Shown piece by piece: positions 25,003 through 33,913 of a DNA stretch of 64,000 nucleotides. The position numbers were made by a program, and so were the translations under genes. Each line of letters opens with the position of its first letter. Position 1 is the first letter of the stretch. Source of the DNA: QHXQ01 sp045807745 (GTDB taxonomy: Bacteria > Acidobacteriota > Blastocatellia > Pyrinomonadales > Pyrinomonadaceae); the NCBI GenBank assembly GCA_045807745.1, contig JBJMGT010000044.1, positions 1 through 64,000 on the forward strand. Reading direction: 5' to 3'. The notes under the pieces were generated by a model. The model saw nothing but the letters and a program-made list of their open reading frames with translations. It was not told where the DNA came from and made no database searches.

Positions 25003-25323
25003 ATGAAGCAGGGGCGCAAACGTTGGCTCGGGCGCGGCCTCGCGCTGGCGTTGGGCACGCTGGGCGCGGGGCTGCTGCTCAAACGAAAGCCGCGCGGCAG
25101 GAGACGGATGAGCAAAGAACAACTCGACAGCTACGAACGCAACACGGCCGCCGACCGTTGGGCGCGCCCCGGCATGTTGGTCACGTTCCGCGCCGAGATC
25201 ATGCCGAGCCGCGACCGCACGGAGCGCACCTTCCGCGTCGTCAAAATCCTGCCCAGCGGGCGCGTCCAACTCGACGGCGTCGCAGGCGAGCACACCGCGA
25301 GCGAGTTCGAGCCGGTGCGCTGA
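25003..25323 (+). CDS. small membrane-anchored protein
   Basis: 106 residues. A basic N-terminus leads into one hydrophobic helix at about 10-26, then a basic stretch (KRKPRGRRR) and a soluble domain with FRVVKILPSGRVQLDGVAGEHTASEFEPV, whose beta pattern resembles a small SH3-like or KOW-like barrel. That fold is a guess. No known family was recognised. It lies 52 bases after fdxA on the same strand. Confidence 0.6.
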   Translation: MKQGRKRWLGRGLALALGTLGAGLLLKRKPRGRRRMSKEQLDSYERNTAADRWARPGMLVTFRAEIMPSRDRTERTFRVVKILPSGRVQLDGVAGEHTASEFEPVR

Positions 25324-25391
25324 CTTGTGTGTCACCTCACGCTGCGCCGTGTGCCTCATGCACCTGCCACTTCAGTACAGCCAGATGATTC

Positions 25392-26792
25392 TTACTTCGG
25401 CGGCGCGCTCACTTGTCGTCCTTCTTCAAGCGTGTTGATAATATCGTCCAACTCGATGTTCGACAGGCCGCGCTCTTGGCGCGTGTCATGGATGAGCCGC
25501 AGATTGTTGAGCAGCGTCTCGGGGTTCCAAGTTGGGGCGGTGATGATCCCTAGTCTGCCGGCGGCGCGCCGGGCATGCTCCCAGTCCTCACCGAGCACTG
25601 CGGCTTCGACCACGGTAGCCACGTCCCAGTAGTCGCGCGAGTTGATGCCGCCGCGCCGCGCGACGGCAAACGCGACCGTCGGGGCCACGCGCTTCAACTC
25701 GGCGAGCGATTCCTCATCGCCCTTAATGAAAAGCAGTGTGGCGGCGTTGATGCCGGGGTAGTAGTCGCGCGGGTCGGCCTCGAAACCGCAGCGATACCAA
25801 CGAAGCGCCTCGTCGAGATAGGCGGCGGCGCGTTGCTTCTGCCCCTGCTGTTTCGCTTCCTGCATGCGATCCTTGTAAACGCGTCCGAGGATGCCGCACG
25901 TCTCTGGCGAGACGCCGTGCTTCGCGATAATCTCTTCAAGCACGCGCACCGCCCGCTCGCGGTCGCCCGCTTCATGCCGCCGATTAAGGGCTAGGGCATA
26001 CTGCTCACGCACGGTGACGGCGCTGGCGACCGGCCCCGGTGGCAGATGCTCGACGAGGCGGATCATCTCGCCCCACGCCTTCACATCGCGGTAAGAGAGG
26101 AGTAGGTCAACAAACACCTCGGAGGGAATATGTCTGACTTCGCCCAGCGACTCTTCGATCTCCCTGATGGCGGTGCAGCCCGCCTCATCGGACAGACTGC
26201 GGGCCGCGGCCAAGCTCTCGCGTGTTCGGTCAATCCGCCGCGCGCGGTCGCGGAAATTCTCGGTTACTTCATGCGGTAGATTGATGCCTGGGAAGTTCGA
26301 GATGAGTTGGAAGAGCGGACTGTCTTGGGCTTCAAGGTCGGCCACGGCAGCGCGCAGTTTTTGTTCCAGATTGGTGCGCAACTGCGCCGCAGCTTCGTCT
26401 GTGAGCACACCGTCGCGTAGCGTGTACGGGAGAGCGCGGATCATGTTCACGTCGAAGGGCAGTTGGCTGCCGCCCGCATCCTGCCCGAAGATGAGCACGG
26501 TCGTGCGGGGCTTGGCCGCATGGCGCACGCCAAGCTCGTAGAAGACATTCGGGTTGGGGATGGTCAGGTCGGCGACGACCACCTCGGAGAGCAACAGCCG
26601 CTCAAACATTGGGACGTGAATGATGCCGCCCGAACGCTCCTCGTCCGCGCGGATCACCTCCAGCCCCACGGCCTCGGCGGCGGGTTTGATCGCCTCATGA
26701 TAAACGCGGTCGAAGTCGATCTCATTGCCGCCCGGCGACTTCTTTTTCCCAAACGGCATGGCGACGAAGAGTAGTGGTGTGAATTGATCCAT
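25392..26792 (-). CDS. deoxyribosyltransferase-like / MAP3K TRAFs-binding (DUF4071) protein
   Basis: 466 residues. The N-terminal domain (about 1-140) starts TPLLFVAMPFGKKK and contains VVVADLTIPNPNVFYELGVRHA, the pattern of nucleoside 2-deoxyribosyltransferase-like and related TIR-neighbour sensor or effector domains. Residues about 220-430 are helical repeats matching the MAP3K TRAFs-binding (DUF4071) domain, including KAWGEMIRLVEHLP and LDEALRWYRCGFEADPRDYYPGIN. Proteins of this design are known mainly from bacterial conflict and signalling clusters. It is downstream of, and on the same strand as, the giant TIR-WD40 gene, with about 100 bases between. ATG 26792 is used; a frame to 26825 exists. 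Enzymatic activity is unproven. Confidence 0.8.
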   Translation of the reverse strand: MDQFTPLLFVAMPFGKKKSPGGNEIDFDRVYHEAIKPAAEAVGLEVIRADEERSGGIIHVPMFERLLLSEVVVADLTIPNPNVFYELGVRHAAKPRTTVLIFGQDAGGSQLPFDVNMIRALPYTLRDGVLTDEAAAQLRTNLEQKLRAAVADLEAQDSPLFQLISNFPGINLPHEVTENFRDRARRIDRTRESLAAARSLSDEAGCTAIREIEESLGEVRHIPSEVFVDLLLSYRDVKAWGEMIRLVEHLPPGPVASAVTVREQYALALNRRHEAGDRERAVRVLEEIIAKHGVSPETCGILGRVYKDRMQEAKQQGQKQRAAAYLDEALRWYRCGFEADPRDYYPGINAATLLFIKGDEESLAELKRVAPTVAFAVARRGGINSRDYWDVATVVEAAVLGEDWEHARRAAGRLGIITAPTWNPETLLNNLRLIHDTRQERGLSNIELDDIINTLEEGRQVSAPPK

Positions 26793-26894
26793 AGTTTTAG
26801 CCAAGTGTGGTTTCTGTGTTAACAACCGGTCAGCCAGTGCGCGCGGAGAGGCGCTTCGTCAGGCTGTCTTTTACGCCCAGCGACTGGCCGCGCG

Positions 26895-29800
26895 TTACTG
26901 ACTGCGCACTTCTTTACACTGCTGCGCCGATGCCCAGACGGTGTCGGGCGCGGGGAATGGGAGCACCGGGACAACCCGGTGCGTATCACGACATGCACGC
27001 AAATTAAAGAGCGCGCCGGTCTCGAAGAATGGGTCGAACTTGAAAGGCTGCGCCACCCAGACGCGGAAGCCGTTTGGCTCAGTGCCGGCCAAGGCGATGC
27101 GCTTGGCATCTGGTAAAAAGGCCAGCGGCAAGTCGTTGCGCCATTTGTCGATGCCGAGCGCATCGATCAGCAAGCCTGTCTGCGTATTCCAGACTTGCAA
27201 CACGCCGGGCGCACCGATGTTGGGTGCGGGTAGCGTAATGAGCCGCGAGCCGTCGGCGGAGAGGACAAGTCCGCTGACGGGGCCGCCGGTGGGAATCGAA
27301 CTGACGCGCTGCAAAGCGCCCTCCGCTCGCCAGACCTGCACGGAGTCGTCAGCGCCCGCGTGCGTGGCGAAGATGTGGGCCGTCCGCGCGTGGACGATAG
27401 TGTGGATTGGCCCGAGTTGCGCTGGAGATGGCGTCGGTGGTTCCATCGTCGCGGTGTTCAGCACGCGGATGCGCCCGTCCCTGCCGCCCAGCACGAGCAG
27501 TCTGCCATCCGCCGTGAACGACAGGCTCGAATTTATGCGCTCCGTGATGATGGGCCGCCCCTGTCGCTCGAACCGACCATCGCCGCCGCGCCGCCAGAGC
27601 AAGACTACGCCTTTAGCTTGGCCCATGCCGCCCATGATTGTGACGGCGAATTGCTTCCCGTCCGGCGATAGCGCGACCCCGTCGAAGTTGAACAGCCGCT
27701 CTATCCCTTCAACTTGTATGTCGTCCAACTTCATATCAAGGAGGCTGCGCTCAGCTTGGAGGTCTTTCAATTTGACGCTCAGCTTGTCTGTGAGCGCGAC
27801 CGTCAGCAGGTCGCTCGAATAAGCGGCCGGCGTGAAGCGGGCGGAGGGCATCTGCTCGAAGCCTTCAACCATGCCGATCAGCCGCCCGTCTGCGGCGGCC
27901 CACACCCTGACGCTGCCGTCCGTCGCTGACTGGAAGGCGACGTGCGCCTCGTCTTGCGCGAAAGTCACAACCCCGGCGGACGCGTGTGAAGCTTGCAGCG
28001 CGGCGACCACTGCGCCGGTGGCTGTGTCATAGACGGCTAACTCGGACGGCGGGCCAGTCCGCGCCGCGTCTGACTTATGCGCTAACAGGGCGCGCGTGGC
28101 GTCGGCGGAGAAGCTCAATAGTTGATCGGACGGAGTTGTAGCCAGCGGGCGGGAGAATACCCTCTGTGTCACCTGTCCTTCGGCCAGTGGCCACAGTCGC
28201 GCCGTCCCGTCCTGCGAGCCAGTCAGCAGATCGTGCGCGGCGGGGACGAATGCGAGCCGGGTGATGCCGGCCTGATGTTCTTTTAACGTCTGCAACGGCT
28301 CCCACGTCCTGGCATCCCAAAGCTTCGTTGTGCGATCAAGCGAGCCAGTAGCAAAACGTTCGCCGTCGGCCGAGAAGCTGAGCGATGTAATCCGGTTGTC
28401 GTGCGCGGGCAGGCGCTCTTTCAACAACTTGCGCTCATGCACGTCCCACACTGAAATAGTAGCGACTTTGTCGTTGGCGGCATCGGGGGTGGACGCGGGA
28501 TGGAAAGAGTCGGTCGTCACGAGTTGATAACTGTGCGGGGCGAAGGCGAGTTGAAAAACGACGATGCGGGGCTGCGCACCACCGGTACGTGGCAGCGGCG
28601 TGTCCCGGCCGTCACTGGTCGTCCAGACGTGCAGATCGCCGCTGGCCGTCGCCGCGGCCACGTACTTGTCGTCGTGGGAAAATGCGACGTGCGCAAACCA
28701 CCACAGATTTGAAGCCTGCGCCGTGCTGCGCGCGAAGGAACGACAGTCGGCTCCCGTAGCGGCGTCACATAACCATAACGCGTAATCTTCCTGCGACTCG
28801 CCGTTAACGGTTGGAGCCGCACTGTCCCATTTTCTGAACGCGAGCGCCAGCGTCTTTGCATCGTGCGATAACGCGAAGGAGGAGACGAGGGTACGGGGCG
28901 GGATTTGCACCGGGACGGAGATGCGACTTGCCACGTTCACGACAGCTTTGCCCGTTGCGAGCAACTTCCCGTCCTGAGAGAACTGAAAGTCTTCCGCCGC
29001 CATCACGCCCACCTCGCCGCTGACACTCAACTGCACGGGCGTGCGCTCAACGTGCCAAAGCTTCATTATGTTGGGTCGGCCGTTATCGCTGCCCGCAGCG
29101 GCCAGCAAGTCGTTGTCTTGGGGTGAAAATGCCAGCGCGATAACTTGAGTGTCGAAGGCGGGCACGGTCTGGATGCGCGCGCCTGTGTTGACATCCCAGA
29201 TGTCGATTTTGCCGCCGTTCACCGGCGCGGTCGCCAGCCTGTTGCCGTCGCGTGAGAGCGCGAGATTATGGACGGGCTGGCCCGGCACGGCTAAGACTCG
29301 CGCCAGGGCCGTGCGCTTGGCCGCCTGCTCGATTTCGTAGGACGAGGCGGGGCGGCCTGTGCTCTTCTGCATCTGCGCGGCGACGCGGTAGAGGGCGAGG
29401 GCCTCCGCCGGTTTGTCCGCTACCTCGCTCCGGCTGGCCTCGGCCAGCGTCCTGCGTATGTCGGCCTCTTCGCGTTGGCGGCGCTCGCGGTCACGCGCCT
29501 CGACCGCGAGCTGTCGCTGCCGTTCCGCCTCGACCCGGCGCTGTTCGGCCTGGTCGCGCGCCGTGCGCGCTGCTTTGGCTGATATATCGGCCTCGCCGCG
29601 CGCAATGCGTTCGCGCTTGGCCGCATCGATGGCCTCTTTCTCTTTTGTTTTAGCAACGACCGTCTGCTGCTCGGCGATGCTTTGCTGATGTATTGCGTCC
29701 GCCGTCGCCGCTCTGGCGGCGCGCGTCTGGAAGAAGAGTAAGGTTGATAGGACGGCCATGAGGATGACCGCGACGCCGGCCGCAGTCAGCCAGCGGTTGC

Positions 29801-30872
29801 GCGTGCGGTTCGCGCCGACGCGACTGGCGACGACGTACTGCGCCTGAAGGTTCGTGAACTGCGGGCGCTTGTCGGAGGTGCGGAGCAGTTCCTCTGCGCG
29901 CGTCAGGTCTGTGCCGCGCAGCAACAGGCTCTTGTCCTTGTTGCCCGCGCCGTCGTCCGTCCGTTGCCATTCGAGCGCGCGCGTCAGCAGGCGCGTGTGC
30001 TCACGCAGATACGCCGGGTCTTCGTCGAGGACAGAGAGCAGGTTGGCGAAGTAGGTGGTGAAATCGCCGTCGGCAGGGAAGTCTTCCCGCTGATACTGCG
30101 CCAGCGTCGGCGGGATGTCGGCATCCGCAACGGCGTGGTGAAAGAGTGGGATGATGCGTTTGTTGTTGGCATGGGCGTGCGCCAGTTCCTTGTGGCAGAA
30201 GGAGTCGGCGCGGAGCGAAGCGGGCGAGATGACGAAGATGAAGTTGTCGGCGGCCTCGATGCCGGCATAGATCTCATTCTCCCAGAGCGTGCTCGGCTGA
30301 ATACTCTTGAGGTCGAGCCAGACGTGCCGCCCGTTTTCGCCGAGTTCGCGGTAGAGTTCTTTAACGAATTGGCCGTCGGCGCGCGAGTAGCAGATGAAGA
30401 CATCAATGCGGAGATTCGTGTTGATGGCCTTGATGACCTCCGCGAACGCGTCCATGTATTCGACGCTCGGGCGGTAATCGATGGCCTGTAGGGAGGCGAG
30501 CGATGCGGGCAACTCCTGCTCGGCGACCTGCGCGCGGACGACCGGTACGATGACCTTACGCAGCCGGGCGGCGTGTTCGAGTTGGCGGCGACAATCCGGC
30601 GCGGCGACCGAAGCCGGGCTGACGACGAAGACGAAGGTGTCTGTGGCCTCAATCTGTTTGAGCACCTCGGGCGACGTGCCCTGCGCGGCATCCACCTTCT
30701 GCCAGTCGATGGCTGAGATGCGGCGGCGCTTGCGCAGAGCCTCGTCGAGGTCGCGCACAAAGTCGCGCTCGGCCGGAGCGAAGCAGATGAACAGGTTCGT
30801 GCGCCCGCCCGCCGGCCGTTGAGTTGCGGCGCGTAGTACGTGCGCTTGCGTGGCGTTGTTCGATGTCGACAT
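26895..30872 (-). CDS. double-TIR, transmembrane, coiled-coil, WD40 propeller protein
   Basis: 1325 residues. TIR1 spans about 25-115 and TIR2 about 155-245. The helix that carries the catalytic glutamate in TIR NADases reads CRRQL in TIR1 (Q98) and CHKEL in TIR2 (E229), so TIR1 is probably inactive. A link with EHTRLLTRALEWQ and LLLRGTDLTRAEELL, known from bacterial TIR/nSTAND-WD40 proteins, leads to one membrane helix at 361-383. A charged coiled coil (about 385-490) follows, then WD40-type repeats from about 530 to 1310, probably two propellers (examples WDVNTGARIQT, LWDARTWEPLQTLKEHQAGITRL). Two topologies are possible; TIRs in the cytosol would place the propeller outside. It likely forms a pair with the downstream TRAFs-binding gene. 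Defence or death-like signalling is inference. Confidence 0.9.
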   Translation of the reverse strand: MSTSNNATQAHVLRAATQRPAGGRTNLFICFAPAERDFVRDLDEALRKRRRISAIDWQKVDAAQGTSPEVLKQIEATDTFVFVVSPASVAAPDCRRQLEHAARLRKVIVPVVRAQVAEQELPASLASLQAIDYRPSVEYMDAFAEVIKAINTNLRIDVFICYSRADGQFVKELYRELGENGRHVWLDLKSIQPSTLWENEIYAGIEAADNFIFVISPASLRADSFCHKELAHAHANNKRIIPLFHHAVADADIPPTLAQYQREDFPADGDFTTYFANLLSVLDEDPAYLREHTRLLTRALEWQRTDDGAGNKDKSLLLRGTDLTRAEELLRTSDKRPQFTNLQAQYVVASRVGANRTRNRWLTAAGVAVILMAVLSTLLFFQTRAARAATADAIHQQSIAEQQTVVAKTKEKEAIDAAKRERIARGEADISAKAARTARDQAEQRRVEAERQRQLAVEARDRERRQREEADIRRTLAEASRSEVADKPAEALALYRVAAQMQKSTGRPASSYEIEQAAKRTALARVLAVPGQPVHNLALSRDGNRLATAPVNGGKIDIWDVNTGARIQTVPAFDTQVIALAFSPQDNDLLAAAGSDNGRPNIMKLWHVERTPVQLSVSGEVGVMAAEDFQFSQDGKLLATGKAVVNVASRISVPVQIPPRTLVSSFALSHDAKTLALAFRKWDSAAPTVNGESQEDYALWLCDAATGADCRSFARSTAQASNLWWFAHVAFSHDDKYVAAATASGDLHVWTTSDGRDTPLPRTGGAQPRIVVFQLAFAPHSYQLVTTDSFHPASTPDAANDKVATISVWDVHERKLLKERLPAHDNRITSLSFSADGERFATGSLDRTTKLWDARTWEPLQTLKEHQAGITRLAFVPAAHDLLTGSQDGTARLWPLAEGQVTQRVFSRPLATTPSDQLLSFSADATRALLAHKSDAARTGPPSELAVYDTATGAVVAALQASHASAGVVTFAQDEAHVAFQSATDGSVRVWAAADGRLIGMVEGFEQMPSARFTPAAYSSDLLTVALTDKLSVKLKDLQAERSLLDMKLDDIQVEGIERLFNFDGVALSPDGKQFAVTIMGGMGQAKGVVLLWRRGGDGRFERQGRPIITERINSSLSFTADGRLLVLGGRDGRIRVLNTATMEPPTPSPAQLGPIHTIVHARTAHIFATHAGADDSVQVWRAEGALQRVSSIPTGGPVSGLVLSADGSRLITLPAPNIGAPGVLQVWNTQTGLLIDALGIDKWRNDLPLAFLPDAKRIALAGTEPNGFRVWVAQPFKFDPFFETGALFNLRACRDTHRVVPVLPFPAPDTVWASAQQCKEVRSQ

Positions 30873-31094
30873 GATCGTTTCTCAGGGCCTGCTTTCTTCG
30901 CTGGTTGTAACCGCAGCGTGGTGAGCGACCTGCGCCTGAGTTGCGCGGTGAGTCCGGGTGATGAATTCAATGGACGACGGTTCGATTTATTAGCGTGCGC
31001 TGTCCGGTCTTAGTGTTTGTCTTGACAAACTGAGCAGGAAAACGACTCGGATAAAAAGGTTGGGCCACCTCGCATCGACACAGGGCAACGACGG
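30873..31094. other. intergenic, no gene seen
   Basis: About 220 bases between two minus-strand genes. TTGACA occurs at 31022-31027 on the plus strand but has no -10 partner at the normal distance. Nothing else recognised. Confidence 0.4.
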
Positions 31095-31871
31095 CTACCA
31101 CTCGTACTCGCGCCCTGGCTCCATTGCGCTCAGGCGCGGGATGCCGAGGGCGTTGAGTTCTTCGACGAGCATCTGGCGGTAGGAGGGTTTGAGGTGGACG
31201 GCGAGCACGTCCAAGTGATTGTGCGTGAGTTTGCGCAACTCTGCGCCGACGCCTTCGGGCGTGAGATGACCTGACACTTCAGCCAGCTTGCTCATCGAGT
31301 TCGGAAAAGAGGCTTCGATGAAGATGGCGACGACGGTGGGCGCGCGGTTGACGAGTTGCCAGAACTCTTCGGTCGCCGCCGTGTCCGACGTAAAGCCGAC
31401 GGTCTTCGCGCCGTCGGACACGATTAGCCCGACGGTCGGGACGATGTGATTGACGGCCGTGGCTGTGACTCGCAGATGTGCGACCGTGAACTCTTCGCCT
31501 GTGCGGAAGGGCACGTACTCCATCACCTTGCACGTGCCGTTCGACAACTCGGAGAAGCGCGGGTAGACCGTCCAGTTGAACACGTCCCGCTCCAAGAGCG
31601 CGATGACCTCCTCGGTGGCATGGACGCGGATCGGCTCGGTCAAGAGCGCAAACATATCGTCGATATAGATCGGCAGCGTCGCCATGTGATCCATGTGCGG
31701 GTGCGTGACGATCACATCGCGGAGTGTCTGGTGCTGGGCGTCGGTTAAGGCGAGCGCGATTGAGCCGGCGTCCACGGCCACGCGGTCGTCGATGAGGAAG
31801 CAGGTCAGGCGCTGTTCGGGTGTGGCGCGCCCGGCGCTGTCGAAGGTGCTGGGGAGTAATTGGATTTTCAC
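31095..31871 (-). CDS. MBL-fold protein like class II cyclic-nucleotide phosphodiesterase
   Basis: 258 residues from a GTG start. The metal site H57-x-H59-x-D61-H62 in VIVTHPHMDHMATLP begins the usual metallo-beta-lactamase set, with later ligands in SDTAAT and GHLTPEG. The overall order (CFLIDDRVAVDAGSIALAL at the start, SFPNSMSKLAEVSGHLTPEGV near the end) resembles PDEase_II proteins, which hydrolyse 3',5'-cAMP or cGMP. Substrate is inferred from family only. It lies upstream of the TIR-WD40 gene on the same strand but about 220 bases away, so co-regulation is uncertain. Confidence 0.78.
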   Translation of the reverse strand: MKIQLLPSTFDSAGRATPEQRLTCFLIDDRVAVDAGSIALALTDAQHQTLRDVIVTHPHMDHMATLPIYIDDMFALLTEPIRVHATEEVIALLERDVFNWTVYPRFSELSNGTCKVMEYVPFRTGEEFTVAHLRVTATAVNHIVPTVGLIVSDGAKTVGFTSDTAATEEFWQLVNRAPTVVAIFIEASFPNSMSKLAEVSGHLTPEGVGAELRKLTHNHLDVLAVHLKPSYRQMLVEELNALGIPRLSAMEPGREYEW

Positions 31872-31946
31872 CGGAACGTCTTCCAGAGAGCAGATGTCAG
31901 ATAATACGGCTTAAGCGGCGCGCGCGGATGTAAAGATTTGTCTGCC

Positions 31947-33104
31947 TCAGTGCGGCGCGCCCATGCGCGCGGCCAATTCCGCGAGCGAGCGGCGATAGAA
32001 CTCTTCGCGCGCCCGCGCTGCCTCATCCTGCGCCGCTAACCCGCGTGCGACGCGCGCCCGATGAAAGGCCAGCTCGCTCGCCGTACTATTGTAACGCGCG
32101 CGTGCGCGCCACTGGTTCAACCCGCCCGTGCGCCATGCTTGCCACGAAGCCCGCGTGCGCCCGCGCATGCTGCACAGGCATTCGTAGTCCTGCGGCGTGA
32201 ACAGACCCGCGTGCAAGTCTGCCAGCAGATGCTCGCGCACGGTGCGCCCCTCGCGTTGGAGCGCGAAGTAGATCGTCACCAGCACGGCGATGAAGATCGG
32301 CATCATGATGAAGAAGTAGACGGCGAAGTAGAGCAGCCCGTTGATCGTGGCCGACAAATTCCACAGCCCGTGCAGCGACATGGCGATAAAGAGGCCCGCC
32401 AACGGCGCTAAGATTTTGGTGGCGCGGTTGCGCGTCTGGCTCGCCAGCCCCAGCCCGATGCCGGTCATGCTCGTAAAGAGCGGGTGCGAAAAAGGGGCCA
32501 TCAAGCCGCGTAGGATAAACAGGACGAGCGAGCCGGCGATGCCGCCGTCGCGCAACGCGCCGCCGTAATACTGTATGTTCTCGGTCATCGCAAAGCCCAG
32601 GCCGACCATCGCGGCATAGACGATGCCGTCGATCACGCCGTCGAACTCGTCGCGCTTCCAGAAGAACAGACCAAAGAGCACGAGCGCCTTCGAGGTCTCT
32701 TCCACAAACGGCGCGGAGACGACCGTCGCAAAAACCTCGCCCGCGTTGCCGCCGAAGAGCGCGCCGACAATGAGGCCGCTCAACGTGTTCAAAACATACG
32801 CGATGAAGATGGCGACGAGCGCACCCCAGAAGAACGCGGTCGCCAGCGTCCACGGCGGCTCTGGTTCATAGCGATCGATCCAGAGCGCGAGCGCGACGTA
32901 GAGCGGCACGGGCAGCGTCGCCAGCACGAAGCCGATCAGGAGCGGCACGAAGCCCGTGCCGAGACCGATGAGCAGCAGCGTCAATAGCCCCAGCAGCAGC
33001 GCAATGAGGATCGCTGTCGTGACGAGAATCACGCGTAAGGCGCTCCGGTGCGGCGCGACGGGCGGCGCGAAAGTGTCGGGGACAGGTAGGCTAAAGTTGT
33101 CCAT
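31947..33104 (-). CDS. prsW: PrsW-family intramembrane metalloprotease
   Basis: 385 residues with about eight membrane helices between 22 and 300. The family motifs are present: E135-E136 in FVEETSKAL, E175-N176 in FAMTEN, and histidines in FSHPLF and SLHGLWN. PrsW proteins cleave membrane-bound anti-sigma or related factors. The soluble C-terminal 85 residues are Arg-rich and unique. The long frame to 33521 is a shadow of the neighbour; ATG 33104 lies 26 bases after the zinc-ribbon gene's stop, so they form an operon. The natural substrate is not identifiable here; the tail-anchored partner is one candidate. Confidence 0.88.
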   Translation of the reverse strand: MDNFSLPVPDTFAPPVAPHRSALRVILVTTAILIALLLGLLTLLLIGLGTGFVPLLIGFVLATLPVPLYVALALWIDRYEPEPPWTLATAFFWGALVAIFIAYVLNTLSGLIVGALFGGNAGEVFATVVSAPFVEETSKALVLFGLFFWKRDEFDGVIDGIVYAAMVGLGFAMTENIQYYGGALRDGGIAGSLVLFILRGLMAPFSHPLFTSMTGIGLGLASQTRNRATKILAPLAGLFIAMSLHGLWNLSATINGLLYFAVYFFIMMPIFIAVLVTIYFALQREGRTVREHLLADLHAGLFTPQDYECLCSMRGRTRASWQAWRTGGLNQWRARARYNSTASELAFHRARVARGLAAQDEAARAREEFYRRSLAELAARMGAPH

Positions 33105-33130
33105 GAGACGGTTGCGCTCGTCGGTTGCGT

Positions 33131-33538
33131 TCAGCCGCGCTGGAGCAGCAGGAACGCGAGGAGCACGAGCAGGAGCACGACCGCGCCACCGAGCAGGAAC
33201 ACCGGCCAGTTGCTCTTCGTCGGGGCAGCCGCCGGGCTGGTTGTTGGCGGCGGCACGTTCATACGCGGCGCGGCCGGCGCAGGACTCGCTGCGGGTGGCG
33301 TTGGCGGCGGCGCTGCGGTTGGTTGCGCGACTGGCGTCGATGTTGGTTTGGGCGGTTGCGCGCCGCCAGCCGGTGTCATGCTCGGCCACTGCGATGGTGG
33401 GACAAGGACAGTTGCGCCCAGATTCGGCGGCGTCGGGGCGCGCCGCTCCGCCGATTGCTCTGCCGTCGGCGCGCCACATTCCGGGCAGAAGGCTTTCTGC
33501 TCTGGCACTACCGCGTTGCACTGCTTACATGTCGCCAT
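33131..33538 (-). CDS. tail-anchored zinc-ribbon protein
   Basis: 135 residues. A ribbon with C4, C7, C18 and C21 (CKQC and CPEC) begins the protein, a long Pro/Ala/Thr-rich linker fills about 35-105, and one hydrophobic helix at about 112-132 ends it. The design is a cytosolic zinc ribbon on a flexible tether held in the membrane by a C-terminal anchor. Directly upstream of prsW with short spacing, so the two may act together. Confidence 0.75.
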   Translation of the reverse strand: MATCKQCNAVVPEQKAFCPECGAPTAEQSAERRAPTPPNLGATVLVPPSQWPSMTPAGGAQPPKPTSTPVAQPTAAPPPTPPAASPAPAAPRMNVPPPTTSPAAAPTKSNWPVFLLGGAVVLLLVLLAFLLLQRG

Positions 33539-33913
33539 AAACAGGTCTCCACGCCGGTTGAATGCTGAATCACGCTTGAGTCCGCGCCGGTTATAACAGA
33601 CTGCCGCTGCTGGGTCGCTACTTGATGATACGAAGCGAGGACAGGCTCAGGGCAAGGCCGCGCACGTACAACTGCCCACCCACCCGCCGAGCGCGCCAAG
33701 TATAAACGCAATCACCGGGAAAAAAAAGGATGAAGGAGGAAACGAATTGATTCATTGACTCAATGAACAAATGGCCCAATTCCTTATTCATCCCTTTCTG
33801 CTGTTGACAGCGCCCGGCGAAAAGTTGAGTATTAGCGCACCTCGTGGTTGTTTGTGCTGCACCCTGAACAGTGAGCCACGCGCCGGTGTCGCGCGTGGCG
33901 CTGGAGAGACTGC
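33539..33913. other. divergent intergenic region
   Basis: About 375 bases between the zinc-ribbon/prsW operon and the next plus-strand gene. It contains the perfect palindrome at 33751-33767 and an AAAAAAAAGG tract at 33720-33729, but no open frame with a start site. Both promoters should be here. Confidence 0.45.
33751..33767. promoter_or_regulatory. operator-like perfect palindrome TTCATTGACTCAATGAA
   Basis: Eight bases each side of a central C are exact complements. It lies in the divergent region about 150 bases before the gene at 33914, a position and size typical of a homodimeric repressor site. The binding protein is unknown. Confidence 0.3.

Noticed and set aside
31022..31055. TTGACA promoter before the region right of the TIR-WD40 gene
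   Set aside because: The only possible -10 (GATAAA) is 22 bases away, too far, and on the strand with no gene following.
31947..33521. PrsW gene starting at 33521 with a 139-residue extension
   Set aside because: The extension is a reading of the zinc-ribbon gene in another frame; ATG 33104 gives the normal PrsW start.
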